Source: an uncultured Oscillospiraceae bacterium (GTDB lineage Bacteria > Bacillota > Clostridia > Oscillospirales > Acutalibacteraceae). From it: a DNA stretch of 24,544 bases. Made by a program: the position numbers and the translations under genes. This document shows, one piece after another, positions 1-7,759 of the stretch; positions within the stretch are counted from its first letter, which is position 1; each line of letters starts with the position of its first letter. The notes beneath the pieces are model-generated. The model did not search any database. It had not been told where the DNA came from and saw nothing but the letters and a program-made list of their open reading frames with translations. The stretch spans positions 1-24,544 of the forward strand of contig UQQZ01000035.1 of NCBI GenBank assembly GCA_900543305.1, read 5' to 3'.

Positions 1-3000
1 TTCGAGCCGGCGCTGGACTATGTGGCGGTGAAGTTCCCCAAGTGGCCCTTCGATAAATTCGTCTACGCCAAGCGTGACCTGGGCACCCAGATGAAGGCCA
101 CCGGCGAGGTCATGGCCATCGCCGACACCTTTGAAATGGCCCTGATGAAGGCGGTCCGGGGCGCGGAGATTTCCCTGGATACCCTGAACCTGCCCAAGTT
201 CGCCACAGAAACCGACGAAAACCTGTGGCACATTGCCATCCACGCTACCGACGAGCGGCTGTTTGCCGTATACGAGCTGTTAAAGCGCGGGGTGACTGTG
301 GAGAAGATGCATGAGGAAACCATGATCGACTGCTGGTTCCTCTCCAAGATTATGAACCTGCTGGAGTACGAGCGGGAACTGGCAAAGGGTCAGCTGACCC
401 AGGAACTGTATACCCGTGGCAAGCAGCTGGGTTATCCCGATTCCACCATTGCCCGTCTGTCCGGGTGCGAAGTGACCTTTGAGCGCAAGCCCACCTTCAA
501 GATGGTGGATACCTGCGCCGGCGAGTTCGCGGCTCACACGCCCTACTTCTATGCCACCTATGACACGGAAGAGTCCGGCGGTGAGGACGAGGCTCTGGAG
601 TTTATCGGAGAAGACCGGGACAAGCCCACGGTAATCGTGCTGGGTTCCGGCCCCATCCGCATCGGTCAGGGCATCGAGTTCGACTACGCCAGCGTTCACT
701 GTGTGCTGTCCCTGCAGAAGCTGGGGTATGAGGTGGTCATCATCAACAACAACCCGGAAACCGTGTCCACCGACTTTGACACCGGCGACCGGCTGTATTT
801 CGAGCCCCTGTCCCCCGAGGACGTGCTGGACATCATCAAGATTGAAAAGCCCATCGGCGTAGTGGTGGCCTTTGGCGGCCAGACGGCCATCAAGCTGACC
901 AAGACCCTGGCGGCCAACAATATTCCCATTCTGGGCTCCTCTGCCGACACCATCGACATGGCCGAGGACCGGGAGCGGTTTGACGAGCTGCTGGAGCGGT
1001 CCGGCATCAAGCGTCCCAAGGGCCACACCATCATGACCACGGAAGAGGCCCTGAATGCTGCCCGGGATCTGGGATATCCCGTGCTGATGCGGCCCTCCTA
1101 TGTGCTGGGCGGCCAGAACATGATCATCGCCTACTGCGATGAGGACATTCAGGAGTACATGGCCATCATCCTGACCCACAAGCAGGACAACCCGGTGCTG
1201 ATCGACAAGTACCTGTCCGGCATGGAGATCGAAGTGGACGCCATCTGCGACGGGGACAATATTTTGATTCCCGGCATCATGGAGCATGTGGAGCGCACGG
1301 GTATCCACTCCGGCGACAGCATTGCCGTGTATCCCGCCTCCGATATTGACGACGACATGAGCGCCAAGATCGTGGCCACCACCGAGACCCTTTGCCGGGA
1401 GCTCCGGGGCATCGGCCTGATCAATTTGCAGTATATCATCATGGACGGGGAGATCTACGTCATCGAAGTGAATCCCCGTGCTTCCCGTACCGTGCCCTAT
1501 ATCAGCAAGGTCACCGGGGTTCCCATGTGCGATCTGGCCACCAAGGTGAGCCTGGGCTATAAGCTGACGGATCTGGGCTTTGGCACCGGTCTGTACAAGC
1601 CCTCCCCCTATGTGGCGGTGAAGGTGCCTGTCTTCTCCTTCGAGAAGCTCACCGACGTGGATACCCACCTGGGGCCCGAGATGAAGTCCACTGGCGAAGT
1701 GCTGGGCATCGGCAACAACCTGGAGGAGGCCCTCTACAAGGGCCTGATCGCTTCCGGGCACCAGATGCGCAAGGGCGGCGGCGTGTTTATCACCGTCCGG
1801 GACCAGGATAAGCCGGAAATCGGGGAAATCGCCAAGAAGTTCGACAAGATGGGCTTTGCCCTGTATGCCACCACCGGCACCGCCATGGTGTTGGCCAAGG
1901 TGGGCCTGTCTGTGAAGATTGTGGACAAGATCCACGAGAGCTCCGTGAACACCATTACTCTGCTGGAAAGCGGCAAAGTCAACTATGTGATCTCCACCTC
2001 CGCCAAGGGCCGGAACCCCGCCCGTGACAGCGTGAAGATCCGCCGGAAAGCAAGTCTCTTGGGCATTCCCTGCCTGACGGCTTTGGATACGGCCAACGCT
2101 CTGGCCGACTCCCTCATGAGCCGGTACACCCCGGAGAACACGGAGATCATCGACATCAACCACTTGAAGAAGAGCAAGCAGACCCTGAAGTTCACCAAAA
2201 TGTCCGCCTGCTCCAACGACTATATCTATATCAACTGCTTCGATCCGGAGAACAAGGTTTCCTCTCCCGAGTTCCTGTCCATCTTCCTGTCTGACCGGCA
2301 CAACGGCGTGGGCGGCGACGGCGTGATCCTGATCTGCCCCTCTCAGGTGGCGGACGCGGAAATGCGGATGTTTAACTTGGACGGCAGTGAAGGTCTCATG
2401 TGCGGCAACGGCATTCGGTGCGTGGCCAAGTACCTGTTTGACAACGGCATTGCCAAGGGCGAAAAGATAGGCGAAGGCCGGTATGTGCTGCATATCGATA
2501 CCAAGAGCGGCGTGAAGGAATGCGTGGTGATCACCAAGAACGGCCTGGTGTCCAAGGTGACTGTGGACATGGGCAAGGCGGAGCTGGCACCGGAGAAGAT
2601 CCCTGTGCGGCTGGAAGGTGACCAGGTGGTCAACAAGCCCATTTCCATCGGAGGCAACGTGTACCGGATTACCTGCTGCTCCATGGGCAATCCCCACTGC
2701 ACCGTGTTTGTTCCCTCTGTGGACAAGCTGGATCTGGAGGACCTGGGTCCCAAGTTTGAGCACGATCCCATGTTCCCGGAGCGGGTGAATGTGGGCTTTG
2801 TGGAGGTCATCGACCAGCACACCCTGAAAGCCCGGATCTGGGAGCGGGGCAGCGGCGAGACCATGGCCTGCGGCACTGGTACTTGTGCGGCAGTGGTAGC
2901 GGCCACCTTGAACGGATACTGCGAGAAAGGCAAGGATATCCGGGTGATTCTCAAGGGCGGCGAGCTGAAGATCAACTATACCGACGAGCGGGTTCTCATG

Positions 3001-3045
3001 ACCGGCAAGGCGGAGAAGGTATACGACGGCGTGGTGGAAGTGTAA
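1..3045 (+). CDS. carB: Carbamoyl-phosphate synthase large subunit fused to diaminopimelate epimerase (5' partial)
   Basis: The reading frame is open from base 1 and continues to the TAA at 3043-3045, giving 1014 visible residues; roughly the first 350 residues of CarB lie outside the window. Residues 1-190 are the end of the first synthetase half and the oligomerisation region. About residues 205-560 are the second synthetase half (LGSGPIRIGQGIEFDYA, then an ATP-grasp fold ending in IEVNPRASRTVPY). About 590-715 is the MGS-like allosteric domain (TGTAMVLAK, DTANALADSL). CarB normally stops about here, but no stop codon follows. After DINHLKKSKQ the frame runs straight into a complete DapF of about 287 residues. 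CarB makes carbamoyl phosphate for pyrimidine and arginine synthesis; DapF converts LL- to meso-diaminopimelate. Both are cytosolic. The two parts are recognised with high confidence; that they form one polypeptide in vivo is inferred from the open frame. Confidence 0.93.
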   Translation, partial: FEPALDYVAVKFPKWPFDKFVYAKRDLGTQMKATGEVMAIADTFEMALMKAVRGAEISLDTLNLPKFATETDENLWHIAIHATDERLFAVYELLKRGVTVEKMHEETMIDCWFLSKIMNLLEYERELAKGQLTQELYTRGKQLGYPDSTIARLSGCEVTFERKPTFKMVDTCAGEFAAHTPYFYATYDTEESGGEDEALEFIGEDRDKPTVIVLGSGPIRIGQGIEFDYASVHCVLSLQKLGYEVVIINNNPETVSTDFDTGDRLYFEPLSPEDVLDIIKIEKPIGVVVAFGGQTAIKLTKTLAANNIPILGSSADTIDMAEDRERFDELLERSGIKRPKGHTIMTTEEALNAARDLGYPVLMRPSYVLGGQNMIIAYCDEDIQEYMAIILTHKQDNPVLIDKYLSGMEIEVDAICDGDNILIPGIMEHVERTGIHSGDSIAVYPASDIDDDMSAKIVATTETLCRELRGIGLINLQYIIMDGEIYVIEVNPRASRTVPYISKVTGVPMCDLATKVSLGYKLTDLGFGTGLYKPSPYVAVKVPVFSFEKLTDVDTHLGPEMKSTGEVLGIGNNLEEALYKGLIASGHQMRKGGGVFITVRDQDKPEIGEIAKKFDKMGFALYATTGTAMVLAKVGLSVKIVDKIHESSVNTITLLESGKVNYVISTSAKGRNPARDSVKIRRKASLLGIPCLTALDTANALADSLMSRYTPENTEIIDINHLKKSKQTLKFTKMSACSNDYIYINCFDPENKVSSPEFLSIFLSDRHNGVGGDGVILICPSQVADAEMRMFNLDGSEGLMCGNGIRCVAKYLFDNGIAKGEKIGEGRYVLHIDTKSGVKECVVITKNGLVSKVTVDMGKAELAPEKIPVRLEGDQVVNKPISIGGNVYRITCCSMGNPHCTVFVPSVDKLDLEDLGPKFEHDPMFPERVNVGFVEVIDQHTLKARIWERGSGETMACGTGTCAAVVAATLNGYCEKGKDIRVILKGGELKINYTDERVLMTGKAEKVYDGVVEV
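2182..3042 (+). other. dapF: DapF domain at the C-terminus of the CarB fusion
   Basis: This in-frame segment covers a whole diaminopimelate epimerase. Both catalytic cysteines are present: C801 of the visible polypeptide in MCGNGIRC, and C957 in ERGSGETMACGTGTC. The substrate-contact motifs FNLDGS, MGNPHC and ERVN are also intact. The usual N-terminal signature (MHGxGND) reads MSACSND, so His and two Gly are changed while the Asn that contacts substrate is kept. The segment is by eye about two thirds identical to the neighbouring free dapF, so the two look like tandem paralogues. The only nearby ATG (2200) corresponds to the Met inside FTKM; starting there would remove the first beta strand, and no good ribosome binding site precedes it. 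Separate translation therefore looks unlikely. Whether the domain is an active epimerase is open. Confidence 0.88.
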
Positions 3046-3090
3046 GCCTTAGGGCAGAAATTTCACCCTGTCAAACAACAGCAATTCCGA

Positions 3091-3119
3091 AAAGGACTTT
3101 CCCAATTGGAAAGTCCTTT
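3091..3119 (+). terminator. Hairpin between the carB-dapF fusion and the second dapF
   Basis: A perfect 12-bp stem (3091-3102 with 3108-3119) has a 5-base loop. The 3' arm ends in CCTTT and is followed by ATGG, so there is no extended U tract. It may be a weak terminator, an attenuator or an mRNA-stabilising end. It would partly insulate the second dapF from the fusion gene. Confidence 0.5.
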
Positions 3120-3158
3120 ATGGATTTCCCGAACAACCGGGAGAGAAAGGGGACGGCA

Positions 3159-3999
3159 ATGGCTGAAAAGACACTGCGGTTTACGAAAATGCACGGCTGC
3201 GGCAACGACTACATCTACATCAACTGTTTTGAAGAACAGGTGGAGGATCCCAACGGCCTGGCGGTACGCTTGTCCGACCGTCACAAGGGGATCGGGGGCG
3301 ACGGAGTGATTCTGATCTGCCCTTCCCAGGTGGCAGACGCCAAAATGCGGATGTTCAATCTGGACGGCAGCGAGGGGAAAATGTGCGGCAACGGCATCCG
3401 CTGTGTGGCGAAGTATGTGTATGACCACCACATCGCCCACAAGGAGGAGCTGAAGATCGAGACCCTCAGCGGCATCAAAACCTGTCGGATCCATGAAAAA
3501 GACGGGGAAGCAGATACCGTCACCGTGGACATGGGAGACGCGGAGCTCCGGCCTCAGGAGATCCCGGTAAACCTGCCGGGAGACCGGGTGGTCAAACGGA
3601 ACGTGGAAGTGGCGGGAGGAATCTATGAGATCACCTGCGTGTCCATGGGCAACCCCCACTGTGTGATTTTCGGAGGGGACCCGGATCTGCTGGATCTGCC
3701 GGAGATTGGGCCAGTGTTCGAGCACGATCCCATTTTCCCGGAGCAGGTCAACACGGAGTTTATCCAGGTGCTGGACGACCACACCCTGAAAATGCGGGTG
3801 TGGGAACGTGGCAGCGGGGAGACTATGGCCTGCGGCACGGGAGCCTGTGCCAGCGCCGTGGCGGCCATCCTCTTGCAAAGAGGATGGGGAAATCCTGGTG
3901 CACCTGCGGGGCGGGGATCTGTCCATCCGCTGCCAGGGAAGCCGTGTCTTCATGACCGGCGAAGCACGCACCGTATTTGAAGGCACCGTAAAGGTATAA
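3159..3999 (+). pseudogene. dapF: Second dapF (diaminopimelate epimerase), frameshifted near its 3' end
   Basis: The start is ATG 3159, preceded by a GAGAAAGGGG ribosome binding site. The product opens with FTKMHGCGNDYIYIN, the canonical DapF signature, and has both catalytic cysteines (C76 in MCGNGIRC, C225 in MACGTGAC). After AVAAIL (codon at 3870) the original frame gives an unrelated 34-residue tail (LQRGWGNPG...) and stops at 3980. The normal DapF ending (CKEDGEILVHLRGGD...MTGEARTVFEGTVKV) continues one base further on, in the next frame, to the stop at 3997-3999. Compared with the fused copy, three residues (NGY) are missing at the break, which fits loss of 8 bases around 3873. As written the protein is 273 residues and lacks the last DapF strands. 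It is a decaying duplicate, a sequencing error, or less likely a +1 recoding site. Confidence 0.85.
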
Positions 4000-4042
4000 A
4001 CAGCGAGACCAAGAAACAGTACCGCAAGGAGGGAACCGAATT

Positions 4043-5659
4043 TTGGCGAAATATATTTTTGTGACCGGAGGCGTTGTTTCCGGTTTGGGAAAGGGGATCA
4101 CTGCGGCCAGTTTAGGCCGTCTGTTAAAGGCTCGGGGATTGAAGGTGGCAGCCCAGAAACTGGACCCCTATATCAACGTGGACCCGGGTACCATGAGTCC
4201 CTATCAGCACGGGGAAGTGTACGTCACCGAGGACGGCCTGGAGACCGACTTGGATTTGGGTCACTATGAACGGTTTATCGACGAGGACCTGAACAAATTC
4301 TCCAACCTGACCACCGGCAAGGTGTACTGGAATGTGCTCAACAAGGAGCGCCGGGGCGAATATTTGGGAGAGACCATCCAGGTGATCCCCCACATCACGT
4401 CTGAGATCAAGAGCTTTATTTACAGCGTGGGCCAGAAGTCCAACGCGGATGTGGTGATTACGGAAATCGGCGGCACCGCCGGCGACATCGAAAGCCAGCC
4501 CTTCCTGGAGGCCATCCGTCAGGTGTCCCAGGAGGTGGGGGAGGACAATTCCCTGTTTATCCATGTGACTTTGGTGCCCTACCTGAAGAGTTCCGGGGAG
4601 CACAAGTCCAAGCCCACCCAGCACTCTGTCAAGGAGCTGCAGTCCATGGGCATCAAACCGGACATCATTGTGCTGCGCACAGACGAACCCATTACCGCTC
4701 CCAGCATTTTCCAAAAGATTGCCCTGTTCTGCAATGTGCAGCCCGACTGTGTCATTGAGAACCTGACCATTCCGGTGCTGTATGAGGCCCCCATCATGCT
4801 GGAGAAGAATCACTTTTCCGATATTGTCTGCCGGGAACTCCATCTGGAGACTCCGGAGCCGGACATGAGCGAATGGCTGGATATGGTGGAAAAGATCCGC
4901 AACCGGAAAAAGCTGGTGCGCATTGGCCTGGTGGGCAAATATGTCCAGCTCCACGACGCCTATCTGTCGGTGATGGAGGCCATGTCCCATGCAGGGTACG
5001 ACCTGAGCGCCCGGGTGGAAATCGACTGGGTGGACTCGGAAACCCTGACGGAAGAAAATGTGGCATCCCGTCTGGGAGACTGCGATGGCATTATCATTCC
5101 CGGAGGCTTTGGTCATCGGGGCATTGAAGGCATGATCCTGGCAGCTCAGTACGCCCGGGAAAAGGACGTGCCCTACCTGGGCATCTGCCTGGGCATGCAG
5201 ATTGCAGTGATCGAATTCTGCCGGAACGTGTGCGGCATCAAGGACGCCAACTCCGGTGAGTTTGACGAATACGGCCTGCACAAGGTCATCGACTTTATGC
5301 CCGACCAGAACAAAAACATCAACAAGGGCGGTACTTTGCGTTTGGGCAGCTATCCCTGCCAGATCAAGCCCGGCACCAAGATGATGGAATGTTACGGCAA
5401 AGAGCTGATCCAGGAGCGCCACCGCCATCGTTATGAGTTCAACAACGACTACCGGGAGACCGTGGAGTCCGCAGGCATGACCCTCAGCGGCACCTCTCCC
5501 GACGGACGGATTGTGGAGACGGTGGAGCTGCCGGATCACCGGTTCTTTGTGGCAGGCCAGTTCCATCCGGAATTTAAGTCCCGCCCCAACCGGCCCCATC
5601 CCCTGTTCAAAGGGTTTATCCGGGCGGCGGTGGAATACCGGGAAAGCCGGGGAAAATAA
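4043..5659 (+). CDS. pyrG: CTP synthase
   Basis: This is a complete 538-residue CTP synthase, the usual length. It aminates UTP to CTP with glutamine and ATP in the cytosol. The N-terminal amidoligase domain (about 1-270) opens with KYIFVTGGVVSGLGKGITAA, the nucleotide-binding loop, and contains the DPGTMSPYQHGEV motif. The class I glutaminase domain (about 290-535) has its triad as C382 in GICLGMQ, H508 and E510 in QFHPEF. The start is a TTG, chosen because AAGGAGG lies 10 bases upstream (4026-4032) and the family begins with exactly this sequence. It follows the second dapF by 43 bases and precedes dapL by 66, all on the same strand, so co-transcription is likely. With carB upstream it adds a second pyrimidine step to a mixed DAP/pyrimidine cluster. 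Confidence 0.97.
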   Translation: MAKYIFVTGGVVSGLGKGITAASLGRLLKARGLKVAAQKLDPYINVDPGTMSPYQHGEVYVTEDGLETDLDLGHYERFIDEDLNKFSNLTTGKVYWNVLNKERRGEYLGETIQVIPHITSEIKSFIYSVGQKSNADVVITEIGGTAGDIESQPFLEAIRQVSQEVGEDNSLFIHVTLVPYLKSSGEHKSKPTQHSVKELQSMGIKPDIIVLRTDEPITAPSIFQKIALFCNVQPDCVIENLTIPVLYEAPIMLEKNHFSDIVCRELHLETPEPDMSEWLDMVEKIRNRKKLVRIGLVGKYVQLHDAYLSVMEAMSHAGYDLSARVEIDWVDSETLTEENVASRLGDCDGIIIPGGFGHRGIEGMILAAQYAREKDVPYLGICLGMQIAVIEFCRNVCGIKDANSGEFDEYGLHKVIDFMPDQNKNINKGGTLRLGSYPCQIKPGTKMMECYGKELIQERHRHRYEFNNDYRETVESAGMTLSGTSPDGRIVETVELPDHRFFVAGQFHPEFKSRPNRPHPLFKGFIRAAVEYRESRGK

Positions 5660-5725
5660 AGGAAGAGGCCCCAAGATCCAGGGCCACGCAATCAGCGACG
5701 CGTTAAGAGAAAGGATAGGGTCCCT

Positions 5726-6910
5726 ATGAAATTAAACGGCAATTTCCAGAATTTGCAGCAGAGCTACCTGTTTGTCACCATTGCCAAGAAGGTGGCAGCC
5801 TATACCCAGGAGCATCCGGACAACAAGATCATCAAAATGGGCATCGGCGACGTGACCATGCCTTTGGCTCCCGTGGTCATCGAAGCCATGCATAAGGCCA
5901 CCGAGGAGCAGGCTCACAAGGAGACCTTCCACGGCTATTCCCCCGACAGCGACGGCTATCCCTTCCTACGGGAAGCCATTGCCGGCTACTACAAGAATTT
6001 TGGCGTGGAGCTGGATCCCTCCGAAGTGTTCGTAGGTGACGGTGCCAAGAGCGACGTGGGCAACATTGTGGACCTGTTCGACGTGGACAACACGGTTCTG
6101 GTGCCCGATCCGGTGTACCCTGTGTATGTAGACACCAACATCATTTCCGGCCGGAAAATCGCCTATTTGGACGCCAGCGAGGAAAACGGTTTCCTGCCCC
6201 TGCCCGACCCCAATCAGAAGGCAGACATCATCTATCTCTGTTCCCCCAATAACCCCACCGGCGCCGCCTATAACAAGGAGCAGCTGCAGGTTTGGGTGAA
6301 TTACGCCCTGGACCAGAACGCGGTGATTCTGTTCGACGCCGCCTATGAAAGCTTTATCACCGATCCTCAGCTGCCCCACTCCATCTTTGAGATCCCCGGC
6401 GCTGAGAAGTGCGCCATTGAGTTCTGCTCTCTGTCCAAGACGGCAGGCTTTACCGGGATGCGGTGCGGCTATACGGTGATCCGCAAGGAGCTGGAGTTCG
6501 ATGGGGTTTCCGTGGCGAAGCTGTGGCAGCGCCGTCAGGGATGCAAGTTCAACGGCACCTGCTATGTAACCCAGCGGGCCGCTGAAGCTGTGTTCACCCC
6601 CGAAGGCCAGCGGCAGATCCGGGAGACCATCGCCTACTATCAGAAGAACGCCCAGGTGATGATGGATGCGTTCCGGGAGATGGGTGTGTGGTTTACCGGC
6701 GGCACCAACTCCCCCTATATTTGGATGAAGTGCCCCCAGGGCATGGGCTCTTGGGAGTATTTTGACTACCTGCTTCACAACGCGGAGATCGTGGGCACTC
6801 CCGGAGAAGGCTTTGGCAAAAACGGCGAGGGCTATTTCCGCCTGACCGCTTTTGGCGACGCCCAGAAGACCGTGGAGGCCATGGAGCGGATCAAGAAGCT
6901 GCAAAAGTAA
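5726..6910 (+). CDS. dapL: LL-diaminopimelate aminotransferase
   Basis: A 394-residue fold-type I PLP enzyme of the DapL family. It converts tetrahydrodipicolinate plus glutamate directly to LL-diaminopimelate, bypassing the succinylase and acetylase branches. The beginning (LNGNFQNLQQSYLFVTIAKK) and KMGIGDVTMPLAP are typical of DapL. Further landmarks are GDGAKSDVGNI, the SPNNPTGA turn and the PLP-binding lysine K238 in SLSKTAGFTGMRCGY. The start has an AGAAAGGA ribosome binding site at a normal distance. The product is the substrate of DapF, two copies of which lie just upstream, so the cluster holds the last two steps to meso-DAP for lysine and peptidoglycan. No succinylase or acetylase route genes are in the window. 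Confidence 0.96.
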   Translation: MKLNGNFQNLQQSYLFVTIAKKVAAYTQEHPDNKIIKMGIGDVTMPLAPVVIEAMHKATEEQAHKETFHGYSPDSDGYPFLREAIAGYYKNFGVELDPSEVFVGDGAKSDVGNIVDLFDVDNTVLVPDPVYPVYVDTNIISGRKIAYLDASEENGFLPLPDPNQKADIIYLCSPNNPTGAAYNKEQLQVWVNYALDQNAVILFDAAYESFITDPQLPHSIFEIPGAEKCAIEFCSLSKTAGFTGMRCGYTVIRKELEFDGVSVAKLWQRRQGCKFNGTCYVTQRAAEAVFTPEGQRQIRETIAYYQKNAQVMMDAFREMGVWFTGGTNSPYIWMKCPQGMGSWEYFDYLLHNAEIVGTPGEGFGKNGEGYFRLTAFGDAQKTVEAMERIKKLQK

Positions 6911-7008
6911 GAGGGTAGGGCGCGTCCCAAGGCCTCGGAAAAACCAGGGTATCCGCCTGGAAGGGGACAGCGTCTGTGTTTTGTCTTGTTTGGAGGGGAT
7001 TGTCTGCC

Positions 7009-7704
7009 ATGTTAGAAGAGCTGAAAGAACAGGTTTACCAGGCCAATCTGCTGCTGCCCCGGCATCATCTGGTGACCTTTACCTGGGGCAATGTCAGCGG
7101 TCTGGACCGGGAAAGCGGTTTGATGGCCATCAAGCCCAGCGGGGTGGAGTATGAGGTCCTTTCCCCGGAAGACATGGTGCTGGTGGACGTGAAGACCGGG
7201 AAAAAGGTGGAGGGAAAATGGAATCCCTCTTCCGATACGGATACCCACTGCGCCCTGTATAGGGCATTTCCCGCAATCGGCGGAGTGGTGCACACCCACA
7301 GCCGTTGGGCCACCATTTTCAGCCAGATGGGCCGTGGAATCCCTGCCCTGGGCACCACCCATGGAGATTATTTTTACGGGGAGATCCCCTGCACCCGGAA
7401 AATGACTCCGGAGGAGATCGGGGGAGAGTATGAGCTGGAAACCGGCAACGTGATTGTGGAGACATTCCAGGGAAAAGATCCCCAGGAGATCCCCGGAGTG
7501 CTGGTTCACAGCCACGGTCCCTTTGCCTGGGGAGCCGACGCCAAAGAGGCGGTTCACAATGGGGTGGTGCTGGAGGAGGTTGCCTTTATGGCCTGGCATG
7601 CCCTGATGATGGATCCCGCCTTGCCTCCCATGCAGCAGGAGCTTTTGGACAAGCACTACCTGCGCAAGCACGGGGCGAACGCCTATTACGGACAGGGAAA
7701 ATAA
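7009..7704 (+). CDS. araD: L-ribulose-5-phosphate 4-epimerase (AraD family)
   Basis: A 231-residue class II aldolase/adducin-family protein, the same length as E. coli AraD. From ATG 7009 the residues fall on AraD numbering: zinc ligands H95 and H97 in HTHSRW, D120 in GTTHGDYFYG, a further His pair at 167/169 in HSHGPFAWG, and a Tyr pair near the end in NAYYGQ. This start has GGAGGGG nine bases upstream; an in-frame ATG at 6976 would add 11 residues and has no clear ribosome binding site. The enzyme interconverts L-ribulose-5-P and D-xylulose-5-P. No arabinose kinase, isomerase, transporter or regulator is nearby, so the real sugar phosphate could be different (for example a fuculose- or ribulose-phosphate-type substrate). 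It probably shares the transcript of pyrG-dapL. Confidence 0.88.
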   Translation: MLEELKEQVYQANLLLPRHHLVTFTWGNVSGLDRESGLMAIKPSGVEYEVLSPEDMVLVDVKTGKKVEGKWNPSSDTDTHCALYRAFPAIGGVVHTHSRWATIFSQMGRGIPALGTTHGDYFYGEIPCTRKMTPEEIGGEYELETGNVIVETFQGKDPQEIPGVLVHSHGPFAWGADAKEAVHNGVVLEEVAFMAWHALMMDPALPPMQQELLDKHYLRKHGANAYYGQGK

Positions 7705-7712
7705 GGAAGGAT

Positions 7713-7743
7713 GGGGGCACGCCGGAAGGCGCGCCCTCTTTTC
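7713..7743 (+). terminator. Possible weak terminator after araD
   Basis: An inverted repeat pairs 7713-7723 with 7728-7738 through 10 pairs (one G-T) and one A/C mismatch, with a GGAA loop. It is followed by only TTTTC. It could reduce transcription into the acetyltransferase gene, or be an mRNA-end structure. Confidence 0.4.
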
Positions 7744-7759
7744 ATGAGGAGGAACTGTG

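Noticed and set aside
2200..2202. Internal ATG as a separate start for the fused DapF
   Set aside because: It corresponds to the Met inside the FTKM strand of DapF, so starting there would delete the first strand, and only weak purine-rich sequence precedes it.
280..2820. 846-codon open frame on the minus strand opposite carB-dapF
   Set aside because: It mirrors the GC-rich codon pattern of the sense gene, is rich in His/Gly/Val/Gln, and has no recognisable domain. The sense strand is clearly carB-dapF.
4124..5674. 516-codon minus-strand frame opposite pyrG
   Set aside because: Same shadow effect; His/Gly/Leu/Gln-rich and without any family pattern.
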